NCBI GenBank assembly: GCA_013349295.1
Contig: DUZW01000004.1
Coordinates: forward strand, 62,001-126,000
Length of the DNA stretch: 64,000 nt
Origin: Deltaproteobacteria bacterium
GTDB taxonomy: Bacteria > Desulfobacterota > Desulfobulbia > Desulfobulbales > Desulfurivibrionaceae
Direction: 5' to 3'
The notes below the pieces were generated by a model that was not told the origin of the DNA, searched no databases, and was given only the letters and a program-made list of their open reading frames with translations. Within the stretch, counting starts at the first letter, position 1; each line of letters starts with the position of its first letter. Shown here in pieces: positions 37,458-47,576 of this stretch. Position numbers and translations under genes: made by a program.

Positions 37458-38506
37458 GGTTTTCCTTGTTGCATAGAAGCGTTGTTGCTTTTTTCCTCCT
37501 GTTGTTCTGTGTCACCATGCCTTGTTCGCCGAGTTGGGCCGGGGCGGGGGAGCCGCTGCCGCTGGCCGCCGAGTTGGTCGAGGATGGACAGGCCATTGAT
37601 CTTTCAGCTCCTCGGTATCAGGAACTTATGCAGGAGTTGGTGGTGCGGCACGGCTTCAGCCGGGAAGAGCTGGACCGGATCTTTTCCGGGGTCACCATCA
37701 AAAAACGGGTGCTGGAGCTCATGGATACCCAATGGGAGGCCAAGCCCTATTGTGACTATTTCCCCCGTTTCATCACCCCGCAGATAATCGAACAGGGCAG
37801 GAGGCTTCTCGGCGAACATCGTGAGGTGCTGGACAGGATTGAAAAAGAGCTTGGGGTCGAGCGGGAGATTGTCGTGGCCATCTGGGGTGTTGAAAGCAAA
37901 TTCGGCGAGCACAAAGGCGCCTTCAGCATGTTTCAAACCCTTAACACCATGTTTGATGCCTATCCCCGTCGCAGCAAGTTCTACCGGGAGCAACTGATTG
38001 AATACCTTTTGCTTTGCCGTGAAAACGGGGTTGATCCGCTGGCGGTCACCGGTTCCTATGGCGGGGCCTTTGGTCAGACCCAGTTCATTCCCTCAAGTTT
38101 TCGTCTGTATGCCGTGGATTTTGACGGGGATGGCCGCCGTGATGTCTGGGAATCCGTGCCCGATGTTTTGGCGAGCATCGCCAACTATCTCCATCGCTTT
38201 GGCTGGACCTTCAAGGCCCCTGTTTATAGGGAAATCGGAAAGAAGCTGAAAGGGGAGAAGCTGGAAAAGGCCTATGCCCAAGGAAGAAAAGGTTTTGTTT
38301 CCCGTGCGGAGGTGAAAAAGATTCAGAATGTTGACCTGCCGCTGTCACCGGGAAATCAGGACCTCACCATTGTCGGCCTTGAGCTGCGAGACGACACCCT
38401 GCGGTACGTGGCGGGCTATCCGAACTTTCAGGCCATCACCAAATGGAACAACTCCAACCGCTACGCCATGGTCATCGCTGAATTGGCGGAGAAAATGAGG
38501 GAGTAG
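37454..38506 (+). CDS. Lytic murein transglycosylase, MltB type (SLT_2)
   Basis: 350 residues from the ATG at 37454, which overlaps the previous stop as ATGA. Signal peptide of about 31 residues ending SPSWA with no lipobox, so the protein is soluble in the periplasm, unlike lipoprotein MltB. Catalytic E147 lies in AIWGVESKFG; further MltB marks are ALAVTGSYGGAFGQTQFIPSSF-like text (seen as GSYGGAFGQTQFIPSS) and FDGDGRRDVWES. It cleaves peptidoglycan to 1,6-anhydro products. Third gene after lptD and DHH; a terminator follows. Confidence 0.93.
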   Translation: MRFSLLHRSVVAFFLLLFCVTMPCSPSWAGAGEPLPLAAELVEDGQAIDLSAPRYQELMQELVVRHGFSREELDRIFSGVTIKKRVLELMDTQWEAKPYCDYFPRFITPQIIEQGRRLLGEHREVLDRIEKELGVEREIVVAIWGVESKFGEHKGAFSMFQTLNTMFDAYPRRSKFYREQLIEYLLLCRENGVDPLAVTGSYGGAFGQTQFIPSSFRLYAVDFDGDGRRDVWESVPDVLASIANYLHRFGWTFKAPVYREIGKKLKGEKLEKAYAQGRKGFVSRAEVKKIQNVDLPLSPGNQDLTIVGLELRDDTLRYVAGYPNFQAITKWNNSNRYAMVIAELAEKMRE

Positions 38507-38528
38507 GCCTTATTCAAGTGGGATAGGC

Positions 38529-38580
38529 TGAAGGCTGAAGGTGGGGACGGCGTCGCCTGATAAATAACAGTCTTCAGCCT

Positions 38581-38588
<8 letters not shown>
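38529..38588 (+). terminator. Terminator of the lptD-DHH-transglycosylase operon
   Basis: TGAAGGCTGAAG (38529-38540) pairs perfectly with CTTCAGCCTTCA (38572-38583) over a 31-base loop that itself contains GGCG/CGCC, followed by ATTTTTA. The distal arm overlaps the stop codon of the convergent symporter gene. Confidence 0.7.
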
Positions 38589-39912
<1,324 letters not shown>

Positions 39913-40082
39913 GAATGCGCACCTTATGTGAAAGGGTTTTCAGGAGAGATGTGAGTCTTTCCGGTCAAAATACCTGAAAATGCGGCTCAAGCAAAGGGGA
40001 TAGTGAGGAGCTTTTGGACGTGCTTTTTTCGGCTGGTGGAGGACAAGCGGGAACAACAACAAAAGACGCTGTAACAACAAAA

Positions 40083-40119
40083 AAACAGGGAGAGCCCAGA
40101 GCTCGGGCTCTCCCTGTTT
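40083..40119. terminator. Strong bidirectional terminator after acs
   Basis: Perfect 15-base stem AAACAGGGAGAGCCC (40083-40097) / GGGCTCTCCCTGTTT (40105-40119) with a 7-base loop, with A-rich sequence before and T-rich sequence after, so it terminates in both directions. It stands 29 bases beyond the acs stop codon. Confidence 0.9.
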
Positions 40120-40147
40120 TTTTGTTGCGTTTTGGCGTGGCAATCGT

Positions 40148-42139
40148 CTACTTGACGAAATTCTTGCTGCCGTCCACCAGGGTGGAAACCACCGAGGGAT
40201 CCGCCAAGGTGGAGGTGTCGCCGAAGTCATGGGCTTCGGTTTCTCCGGCGGCAATCTTGCGCAGGATACGACGCATGATCTTGCCGCTCCTGGTTTTGGG
40301 CAGTCCCTCGGCAAACTGAATGAACTCCGGGGTGGCGATGGGGCCGATTTCCTTGCGCACGTGCGTCCGGAGGGCGGCGCGCAGTTCGTCGGAAGCTTCT
40401 ACCCCGGTTTTTAAGGAGACATAGGCGTAGATGGTTTGCCCCTTGATTTCGTGGGGCGCGCCGACAACCGCAGCCTCCGCCACCTGTGGGTGCGCCACCA
40501 GGGCGGATTCGATCTCGGCGGTTCCCAACCGGTGGCCCGAGACATTGATCACGTCGTCCAGCCTCCCCATGACCCAGAAGTAGCCGTCTTCATCCCTGCG
40601 GGCGCCGTCTTCGGGGTCGTAGATGCCGGCGTAGCGGGAAAAATAAGCTTTTTTGTAGCGGGCCGGGTCGCCGAACACCCCGCGGAGCATGCCGGGCCAC
40701 GGTTTGCGGATCACCAGATGGCCGCCCTCGTTGGGGGCTGCTTCGGTGCCGTCTTCGCGGAGAATGACCGCGTCGATGCCGGGCAGGGGCCGGGTGGCCG
40801 AGCCGGGCTTAAGCGGGGTGGCGTAGGGCAGGCCGGAGATCATGATTCCGCCGGTCTCGGTCTGCCACCAGGTATCAACAATGGGCAGTTTGCTCTTGCC
40901 GATGTGCTCGTGGTACCACATCCAGGCTTCGGGGTTGATGGGCTCGCCCACCGAACCCAAGACCCGCAGGGAGGAGAGATCGGATTTTTCCGTCCATTGC
41001 GCCCCTTCGCGCATCAGGGCGCGGATAACGGTGGGTGCGGTGTAGAAGATGTTGACCCTGAACTTCTCGCAGATATGCCAGAAGCGGTCGGGCGCGGGCC
41101 AGGAGGGCACCCCTTCGAACATGAGGGTGGTGGCGCCCAAGGCCAGCGGCCCATAGAGGATATAGGTGTGACCGGTGATCCAGCCGATATCGGCGGTACA
41201 CCAGTGCACGTCATCGTCTTTTAGATCGAAGACCCACTGGGTGGTATGCGCGGCATAGGTCAGATAGCCGCCGGTCGTATGGACCACGCCCTTTGGTTTA
41301 CCTGTGGAGCCGGACGTGTAGAGAATGAAGAGGTTGTCCTCCGCCTCCATGCTTTCCGGGGCGCACTGGCCGCTGATGCCATCGGCGGCCATTTCCTTGT
41401 GCCACCAGAGATCACGGCCATCCTGCATGGGAATCTCATTGCCGGCCCGTTTGACCACAATGCAGTGTTGGATGGAATCGCACCCCTGAAGGGCATCGTC
41501 GGCGGCGGGTTTTAAGGGGATGGTTTTTCCTGCCCGCAGAACCGCGTCGGCGGTGACCAGCACCTTGGCCTCGCAATCCTGGATACGGCTTTTGAGGCTC
41601 TGGGAGGAGAAGCCGGCGAAAACCACGCTGTGGATGGCGCCGATCCGGGTGCAGGCCAGCAAGGTGATGGCAAGTTCGGGAATCATGGGCAGATATACGG
41701 CAACCCGGTCGCCTTTCTTGATGCCTTTTTTCTTGAGCACGTTGGCAAAACGGCAGACCTCGGTGTGCAGCATCTGGTAGGTGTAAACCCGGACATCCTC
41801 CTCCGGTTCGCCTTGGAAGATGATGGCTGCCTTGTTGCGGCGTCCATTTTCAAGATGGCGATCAAGGCAGTTGTAGGAAACGTTCAGTCTGCCGCCTTGG
41901 AACCATTTGATCTCGGGCGTGTGCATGTCAGCCTCAAGCACCTTGGTCCACGGCTTTTCCCAGGTGAGCAGTTCCTTGGTGCGATCACCCCAGAACCCTT
42001 CCGGATCATCCATGGAGCGTTGGTAAATGGCTTCGTATTCGGCCATGCTCTTCACATGGGCCTGCTCTCGGCCCGCTGCCGGCGGGGCGAAAAGACGTTT
42101 TTCCTGCATCAGACTTTCAATTTTCTCATCTTCGCTCAT
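40148..42139 (-). CDS. acs: Acetyl-CoA synthetase
   Basis: 663 residues from the ATG at 42139 with GGAGG six bases upstream; a reading from 42217 adds 26 residues upstream of that site. Acyl-adenylate-forming enzyme: [22 protein letters not shown] (landmark [10 protein letters not shown]), WWQTETGG, and the C-terminal acetylation-prone lysine in [11 protein letters not shown]. It makes acetyl-CoA from acetate, CoA and ATP, giving AMP. Shares a 237-base divergent region with mltA that contains two small dyads. Confidence 0.96.
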   Translation of the reverse strand: MSEDEKIESLMQEKRLFAPPAAGREQAHVKSMAEYEAIYQRSMDDPEGFWGDRTKELLTWEKPWTKVLEADMHTPEIKWFQGGRLNVSYNCLDRHLENGRRNKAAIIFQGEPEEDVRVYTYQMLHTEVCRFANVLKKKGIKKGDRVAVYLPMIPELAITLLACTRIGAIHSVVFAGFSSQSLKSRIQDCEAKVLVTADAVLRAGKTIPLKPAADDALQGCDSIQHCIVVKRAGNEIPMQDGRDLWWHKEMAADGISGQCAPESMEAEDNLFILYTSGSTGKPKGVVHTTGGYLTYAAHTTQWVFDLKDDDVHWCTADIGWITGHTYILYGPLALGATTLMFEGVPSWPAPDRFWHICEKFRVNIFYTAPTVIRALMREGAQWTEKSDLSSLRVLGSVGEPINPEAWMWYHEHIGKSKLPIVDTWWQTETGGIMISGLPYATPLKPGSATRPLPGIDAVILREDGTEAAPNEGGHLVIRKPWPGMLRGVFGDPARYKKAYFSRYAGIYDPEDGARRDEDGYFWVMGRLDDVINVSGHRLGTAEIESALVAHPQVAEAAVVGAPHEIKGQTIYAYVSLKTGVEASDELRAALRTHVRKEIGPIATPEFIQFAEGLPKTRSGKIMRRILRKIAAGETEAHDFGDTSTLADPSVVSTLVDGSKNFVK

Positions 42140-42172
42140 TATTTCCTCCGAATTTTTCTTAAGCTGTCGACA

Positions 42173-42218
42173 TAGGAATATATACCTAAGAGGTAGAATA
42201 TAGATTGTCTGCGACAAT
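42173..42218. promoter_or_regulatory. Two small dyads in the acs/mltA divergent region
   Basis: TAGG-A-ATATAT-A-CCTA (42173-42188) is a 16-base palindrome with one mismatched pair, and ATTGTC-TGC-GACAAT (42204-42218) is a perfect 6-base-arm dyad. They lie 34 to 80 bases upstream of the acs start codon, where a regulator of acetate use could bind. No consensus regulator was recognised. Confidence 0.3.
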
Positions 42219-42376
42219 TACCAGTATTTTTTTGTTACCTGTTATACATGGCCCACAACCCTGCAATGGGCGGGTGGCCGTGGAATCCGTCCTTGTAAGT
42301 GCTTGGCAGGGTGCATTTCCGAGTGTTTTCTGCTATGGTTCAACGCGTTCAGACACCATGAGGAGGCGCGGAGCGG

Positions 42377-43570
42377 ATGCGGAACTTGACGAAAACAATA
42401 GGGTTTTTTTTCGGCCTGCTGAGCTTGGGTTGCGCTCTGGTCATCGCCTTGCCCCGGCCCGTGGCCGCTCAATGCGGCCAGGCAGCGACCATGCCCTTGG
42501 CGGCGGAACCGCCGCTGCTGCAGGATGATCTGGGGTATGACTCCCTTGCTTCGGCCATTGACCGCAGTGTGCACTATCTCAGGAAGCTTCCCCAGGAAAA
42601 AAAATATGTGCTCTGCGGGGATGAGTATTCTGTCGGCTGGCTGATCCAATCCCTGGTCGCCTTCAAGCGGATCATTCAGGAGAAACCCTCCCCCCAGCTC
42701 TTGACCGCTATTCTTAAAAAACAGTTCACGCTGTGCCAGGTAACGGGTAGGGGTTCTGATCACAAAATTTTTCTCACCGGGTATTTTGAGCCGTTTTTCA
42801 AGGCCAGCCTGGTGAAAACAGCCATCTACCGCTATCCATTATACCGTAAACCCCCGGATCTTATTTCCATCCCCGGCGGCAAAGGCAGGGAGAAGCAAAC
42901 GGGCAGGATGGAGAACGGTAGCCTTGTCCCCTATTTTTCCCGAACCGAGATCGAGAACGGCCGCTTGTTGGCCGGGCAGGAACTGGTTTATCTGGCTGAT
43001 CCGGTGGATGCCTTTATCCTGCACATTCAAGGGTCCGGCCGGATACAGCTTGCGGATGGTACGTTGCGGCGGGTGCAGTTTGCCGGGAAAAACGGGCACG
43101 AGTACCGCAGTATCGGGCGATTGCTGGTGGAAAAAGGCGTCCTGCGCCGGGAAGAGGTAACCCTGCCCAGGCTCGTCCGCTATCTCAAGGAACATCCTGA
43201 GGAACAGGAGGCTATCCTGCAATATAACGATTCCTTTGTTTTTTTTCGGTGGGGGGATGATTCCGCCGTTGGGCCTTTGGGCTGCCTGGGTGAACCCCTC
43301 ACCCCCGGTCGGTCGGTGGCCCTTGACCAGAGCTGTTTTCCGCCGGGAGGGCTCGCTTTTTTGAAAACGAGAAAACCAAGAGTCAACGCGGCCGGGGAAA
43401 TTATCGGTTGGGAGCCTCTGGGCCGTTTCGTGGTCAATCAGGATTCCGGTTCCGCCATCACTGGTCCCGGGCGCCTTGACCTGTTCTGGGGAGGGGGGAG
43501 TTATGCCGAGGTGGCGGCCGGAAACATGAAACATCCGGGCACCTTGTATTTTCTGGTGAAAAAGAAATAG
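42377..43570 (+). CDS. mltA: Membrane-bound lytic murein transglycosylase A (MltA)
   Basis: 397 residues. Signal peptide of about 31 residues (ending VAA); no clear lipobox cysteine at the cleavage point, although C33 follows closely. The MltA domain is seen in LTGYFEPFFKAS, YRYPLYRKPPDL, AFILHIQGSGRI and GKNGHEYRSIGRLL, and the 3D-type C-terminus in NQDSGSAITGPGRLDLFWGGG (landmark QDSGSAI), where D368 is the likely catalytic aspartate. Cleaves glycan strands at the outer membrane or periplasm. The PilT-type gene follows after 85 bases. Confidence 0.93.
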   Translation: MRNLTKTIGFFFGLLSLGCALVIALPRPVAAQCGQAATMPLAAEPPLLQDDLGYDSLASAIDRSVHYLRKLPQEKKYVLCGDEYSVGWLIQSLVAFKRIIQEKPSPQLLTAILKKQFTLCQVTGRGSDHKIFLTGYFEPFFKASLVKTAIYRYPLYRKPPDLISIPGGKGREKQTGRMENGSLVPYFSRTEIENGRLLAGQELVYLADPVDAFILHIQGSGRIQLADGTLRRVQFAGKNGHEYRSIGRLLVEKGVLRREEVTLPRLVRYLKEHPEEQEAILQYNDSFVFFRWGDDSAVGPLGCLGEPLTPGRSVALDQSCFPPGGLAFLKTRKPRVNAAGEIIGWEPLGRFVVNQDSGSAITGPGRLDLFWGGGSYAEVAAGNMKHPGTLYFLVKKK

Positions 43571-43655
43571 TTGTCAGAATCCGCTCCATTCTTATACAAT
43601 CCTAGCAGAACAACGGGCAGATCAGACAACGGAACATGTTGGAGAGGGCATAGCC

Positions 43656-44834
43656 ATGAAGCAGACGGAAATAGATTACTGGATCACCAGCATGTTGGAA
43701 ACCTACGGCAATGTTTCCGATCTCAATATCACGGTGGGCAAGCCCCTGCAGGTGGAGACCGCCGGGCAGCTGGTGCCGGTGGCGACGGAACCGCCGGTTT
43801 CGGCGCTCTCCCCCTTTCAGGCCGAGGTCTTTGCCCTCAATCTCATCGGCGGCAACAAGAGGCTGCTGGATGATCTGGTCAAGCACGGCTCCTGCGATCT
43901 TTCTTACTGGTTGGGTCAGAAGGCTCGGTTCAGGGTGAATATTTTTTCCCAGAAAACCAATCTTTCCACGGTACTGCGTAAGCTGGAGATGAAGATCCCG
44001 ACCATCACCCAGCTGAACCTGCCCAAGCTCTTCAACAACATGGCCGAGGAGCGCAACGGCATCATCCTCGTTACCGGCGCCACCGGTTCCGGTAAATCCA
44101 CCAGTCTGGCCGCGCTGCTTGACAAGATCAACGATGAAAAGCCGGTACACATCGTCACCCTGGAAGATCCCATCGAGTATGTGCATCAGCACAAAATGGC
44201 AACCTTTAACCAGCGTGAGCTGGGTAATGATTTTGATTCCTTTGCCTCCGGCCTGCGGGCCGCCTTGCGGCAAGCGCCCAAGGTAATCCTGGTCGGCGAG
44301 ATGCGTGACAGGGAGACCATGGAGATAGGTCTCTCCGCCGCGGAAACCGGGCATCTGGTGCTTTCCACCCTGCATACCGTGGATGCGGGTCAGACCATCA
44401 ACCGTATCCTGGGCATGTTCGATCAAGAGGAGCAGCCCCAGGTCAGAAACCGGCTGGTGGACACCATCCGCTGGATCGTCTGTCAGCGGCTTTTGCCCAA
44501 GGTCGGCGGCGGGCGGGTGGCGGCCTTCGAGATCATGGGTATGAGCCTGCGGGTGCGTGAGCTGATCATGACCGGAGAAACGGAAGATAAGACCTTTTAC
44601 GATATTATTGCCGACGCCAAGGCCCTTGGCTGGCAGACCTTTGACCAGCATATCCTTGAACTCTACGAGGACGGTCTGATAACCGAGGAGACCGCTGCCA
44701 GCTACTGCACCCGGAAAACCGCGGTTAACCGTGGGCTGGACAGCATCAAGTCGGCTCGGGGTGAATCCACCACCGGGATTACCGGTCTGGCCATGGATGT
44801 GAAGAAGGAAGAGAAGCTGCGCTCGGGTTTTTAG
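43656..44834 (+). CDS. PilT/PilU-type ATPase (T4P/T2SS secretion ATPase family)
   Basis: 392 residues. N-terminal SDLNITVGKPLQVETAG corresponds to the SDLHL-type start of PilT; Walker A GATGSGKS spans 141-148 with K147; then the Asp box TLEDPIEYVHQ, Walker B ILVGEMRDRETMEIGLSAAETGHLVLSTLHT (landmark LVGEMRD and STLHT). These are features of retraction ATPases. The Asn in SDLNIT and the lengthened C-terminus differ from textbook PilT. No pilin or pil assembly gene is adjacent. It is followed by a zinc-ribbon/pseudo-receiver gene about 100 bases on, same strand. Confidence 0.9.
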   Translation: MKQTEIDYWITSMLETYGNVSDLNITVGKPLQVETAGQLVPVATEPPVSALSPFQAEVFALNLIGGNKRLLDDLVKHGSCDLSYWLGQKARFRVNIFSQKTNLSTVLRKLEMKIPTITQLNLPKLFNNMAEERNGIILVTGATGSGKSTSLAALLDKINDEKPVHIVTLEDPIEYVHQHKMATFNQRELGNDFDSFASGLRAALRQAPKVILVGEMRDRETMEIGLSAAETGHLVLSTLHTVDAGQTINRILGMFDQEEQPQVRNRLVDTIRWIVCQRLLPKVGGGRVAAFEIMGMSLRVRELIMTGETEDKTFYDIIADAKALGWQTFDQHILELYEDGLITEETAASYCTRKTAVNRGLDSIKSARGESTTGITGLAMDVKKEEKLRSGF

Positions 44835-44935
44835 GCGCCACTCTAAAATAATGTCTGTTTGTTGCATAGGTTGATACAACGGCTTAGGCAGATAGCTTAC
44901 AGCCTCCAGCTTATGGCTTAATATCGGAGGAAACA

Positions 44936-45724
44936 ATGCTTGACCATTGCCCCCATTGTCGGCAGGCCCTCATGCTGAGTGAAGCCCAGCTTGAAAAGAT
45001 TAAGGCCGCTCTTGCTTCACTGTCCGCGGGCAGAACCTTGAAGATGGCTTGTCCGAAATGTAAGCAGTCCATCGAGCTGAACGCTAATGGCTTGGTGGGC
45101 GGTTTGTCCGCAGGCGCCTTGAAGGATGTGCTCTATGCGGAGCACACCGGCAATGAGGATCAGGCGGCGGTGGGGATTGTGGCCGCGGCGCAGAAAAGGC
45201 CCCAGCCGGTGCGGCTGCCGCCTGCCGCGCCCAAACCGCCTGATCTCGGTTGGCTGTCCAGTGGAGTGTATAACGAAAAAGAAGCTGTGGAGAACGTGCC
45301 GCATGCCCTGATCATGATCGGGGATGATGAGATAAGCACCCAGGTGACCATGGCCTTCGGCGAGATGGGTTACCAGCCCATCTATGTCCGGTCGGCGGAA
45401 GAGGCCATCGATAAGATGCAGTTCATGAACTTAGAGGCGGTTGTGCTGCACAGTCGATTCGAGGGGGGCAAGCTGGAGGATTCCGCTGTCCACCAGTATC
45501 TGCGGGAAATGGCCATGTCCCGACGGCGCTATATCTTCTATATCCTTGTCGGCCCGGAATTTCGCACCCTCTACGATCTGGAAGCGTTGGCAAACAGCGC
45601 CAATCTGGTGGTGAACGACAGCGACGCCGGCCATTTTTCCATCATCCTGAAAAGGGGGATGAACGATTACAATGAGCTGTTCGGGCCATACCTGGAAGCC
45701 CTGGGGAATTATGGGGTGAAATAA
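44936..45724 (+). CDS. Zinc-ribbon protein with a receiver-like domain
   Basis: 262 residues behind GGAGGAAACA. A zinc ribbon is formed by C5-C8 (CPHC) and C39-C42 (CPKC). A proline-rich linker (about 85-105) leads to a receiver-like fold from about residue 120 (HALIMIGDDEISTQVTMAFGEMGY, landmark IMIGDDE; later LEAVVLHSRFEGG and YIFYILVGPEF). The place of the phosphoacceptor Asp holds His/Ser (VVLHS), so it is probably a pseudo-receiver. Found directly after the PilT-type ATPase, which suggests a regulator of pilus retraction; that role is inference. Confidence 0.75.
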   Translation: MLDHCPHCRQALMLSEAQLEKIKAALASLSAGRTLKMACPKCKQSIELNANGLVGGLSAGALKDVLYAEHTGNEDQAAVGIVAAAQKRPQPVRLPPAAPKPPDLGWLSSGVYNEKEAVENVPHALIMIGDDEISTQVTMAFGEMGYQPIYVRSAEEAIDKMQFMNLEAVVLHSRFEGGKLEDSAVHQYLREMAMSRRRYIFYILVGPEFRTLYDLEALANSANLVVNDSDAGHFSIILKRGMNDYNELFGPYLEALGNYGVK

Positions 45725-45755
45725 GGTGTTGTCTTTGTGCGGGTCCGTGCAATCC

Positions 45756-45782
45756 GAGGATGAAACCCTGTCGGTTTTCCTC
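45756..45782. terminator. Hairpin between convergent genes
   Basis: GAGGA-(TG)-AAACC pairs with GGTTT-TCCTC over CTGTC, between the zinc-ribbon gene and the metalloprotease stop codon. No T-run on either side, so it may only be a weak or Rho-assisted terminator. Confidence 0.3.
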
Positions 45783-47415
45783 AGGTAAAAGCGAGACCTG
45801 TCTGGGCCAGTTCCGTGAGATTGATATTCTGGGTGTTGGTTGCAGAATTGGCTGCATATACCAAGAGCTCAGCTTGACTCATCCCACCGGTGAGCCAGCC
45901 CTCGAAGGTGTTCAGGTCACTGACCGATGGAGCGACGACGCCGGTCACGGATCTGTACAGCTGGGTTACCACGGCCGTATTGTCGCGGGAGCCGGCCAGC
46001 TGGAGAAAGAGATCCGAGTCGAGCGCCAGTTCCGCCACCTGCCCCATGGACATGCCTGCGTCGAATAATGTGATCCCGGCGCCGACATAGGCTGGGGCGA
46101 GGTTCAGATATGGTTTACCAAAAGCGGCGCCAATGATGAGGGCGGCGTCTCCGGCCGCGCCATCAAGGTCAAAGGCCAGGTTTGTGTCGGCGAATTGCAT
46201 GCGCTCGATGCCGGTCAGGGTATCCGTGCCGTTGTTCCCGCCGCTTACGGTGAACCCGGTATCGGTTTTGATGATTGTACAGGCGGAGCGGTTGCCACTG
46301 TAGACAGCGGTATCAATGCCTGTCTGACCATTCAGGGTGTCGTCGCCCGCGCCGCCGGTGAGGATATTGTTCGCGGAGTTCCCGATCAGGCTGTCATCAC
46401 CCGAGCCACCGGTTGCATTCTCAATGGTAACCCCGTAGGCAATGGCCAGATTGTCGGTGCCGTCATACGTGGCAGGTGTGTCCGAGTGTGCATTTAAGGG
46501 CAAGGGGTCTGATTCGATGGTGATTTTTGAAAAATTCCCTGCCTGCAGGTCGATTATGCAGTCCTTGCTGAAATTGCTTGCGGACAGGGTGTCGGTGCCG
46601 CCCGCATCCCAGATTGTCATGAAAAATGGCGTGTTCGGGTTGAAGGCGTAGGTGTCGTCTCCTGTATTGTAATTCATGTTGGCGCCATAGAGGTACTGCA
46701 TCACGGCGATGTCGTAGAGCATGGGCGCTTCGGGTTGGATATCAACGGGAAGCCAGCTGTAGAGACCGTTTATTTCCGTGACTTCCAGGAAGGTGGAATG
46801 GGGATGGTCCGTGTAGGACATCACCGTGTATTGCCGCGATTCCGTCTCGGCGGGGAGGACCGTGTCGCCCTCGGCTTCGGAGAAGGGATGTTTCAGGCCG
46901 AGAGCATGCCCGAGCTCATGGAGCAGGGCAAGGTAATTGTAGCTGGCAAACTCCCAGCTATTATACTCATAATCAATGCTGTAATCGGGGTTGATCCAGA
47001 TATCCCCTCCATAGGCCTCGCCCTCGGCGGGAAAGTAGGCATAGCCCCACCAATCTGTGAGTGCCGGGGAGAAGGAGAAGGCGAAACGAATATCGCCGAC
47101 GTTGGTGGCTGTTTCTTGAGTGTTGCTGAAGTTCAGGTTGGCGACATTTGCCCATTGTTGGAGAGCCGCCTGGGCAGAGGCTTGCTGGATTGCCGTTAAC
47201 CCGCTTGCCCCGTAATTGGGCTCATTGGCTTCCGAGGTCCAATAGGTGTTATCCCAGACCGCGGTGACTCCGTTGATATAGGGAAAGCTGTAGGCGATAT
47301 TAGCGCCAAGCCCTATGGATCCGCCCCATTTTACTCCGCCAAGCAGGGCGTCGATGGAATTCGTCCCGGAGGTGGATACTTCGGTGACTTGTATTGAATC
47401 CGTTGGGCTGGTCAT
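45781..47415 (-). CDS. Serralysin-type RTX metalloprotease (M10) with DUF4214
   Basis: 544 residues. Zinc site HELGHALGLKH (H166, E167, H170, H176) with Met-turn M199 in VMSYTDHP identifies an M10B serralysin. After about residue 335 RTX nonapeptides GGSGDDSLIG and GGAGDDTLNG bind calcium, followed by a C-terminal DUF4214-like segment (about 465-530). There is no N-terminal signal peptide, as expected for type I secretion. No ABC exporter, adaptor or inhibitor gene is adjacent. It is probably an extracellular enzyme, possibly acquired, since nothing around it relates to secretion. Confidence 0.92.
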   Translation of the reverse strand: MTSPTDSIQVTEVSTSGTNSIDALLGGVKWGGSIGLGANIAYSFPYINGVTAVWDNTYWTSEANEPNYGASGLTAIQQASAQAALQQWANVANLNFSNTQETATNVGDIRFAFSFSPALTDWWGYAYFPAEGEAYGGDIWINPDYSIDYEYNSWEFASYNYLALLHELGHALGLKHPFSEAEGDTVLPAETESRQYTVMSYTDHPHSTFLEVTEINGLYSWLPVDIQPEAPMLYDIAVMQYLYGANMNYNTGDDTYAFNPNTPFFMTIWDAGGTDTLSASNFSKDCIIDLQAGNFSKITIESDPLPLNAHSDTPATYDGTDNLAIAYGVTIENATGGSGDDSLIGNSANNILTGGAGDDTLNGQTGIDTAVYSGNRSACTIIKTDTGFTVSGGNNGTDTLTGIERMQFADTNLAFDLDGAAGDAALIIGAAFGKPYLNLAPAYVGAGITLFDAGMSMGQVAELALDSDLFLQLAGSRDNTAVVTQLYRSVTGVVAPSVSDLNTFEGWLTGGMSQAELLVYAANSATNTQNINLTELAQTGLAFT

Positions 47416-47457
47416 GTGATTTTATTCTCCCCTGATTATTATCTTTACTCGGTTAGG

Positions 47458-47486
47458 ATTTTCCCGTAGCGGCTCGTTATTGTCAA
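47458..47486 (-). promoter_or_regulatory. Candidate promoter of the metalloprotease
   Basis: On the minus strand TTGACA (47486-47481) and GAAAAT (47463-47458) are 17 bases apart, about 45 bases before the ATG at 47415. The -35 box is good, the -10 box poor. Confidence 0.3.
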
Positions 47487-47576
47487 TAGAAAAATATGTT
47501 GTGCGGCGGGCAAGTAAACTGTTCGGCGTTGCGGAACAAGATTAGCTAACCTGCCTCTGTCTCCTCTTCGAGATGA

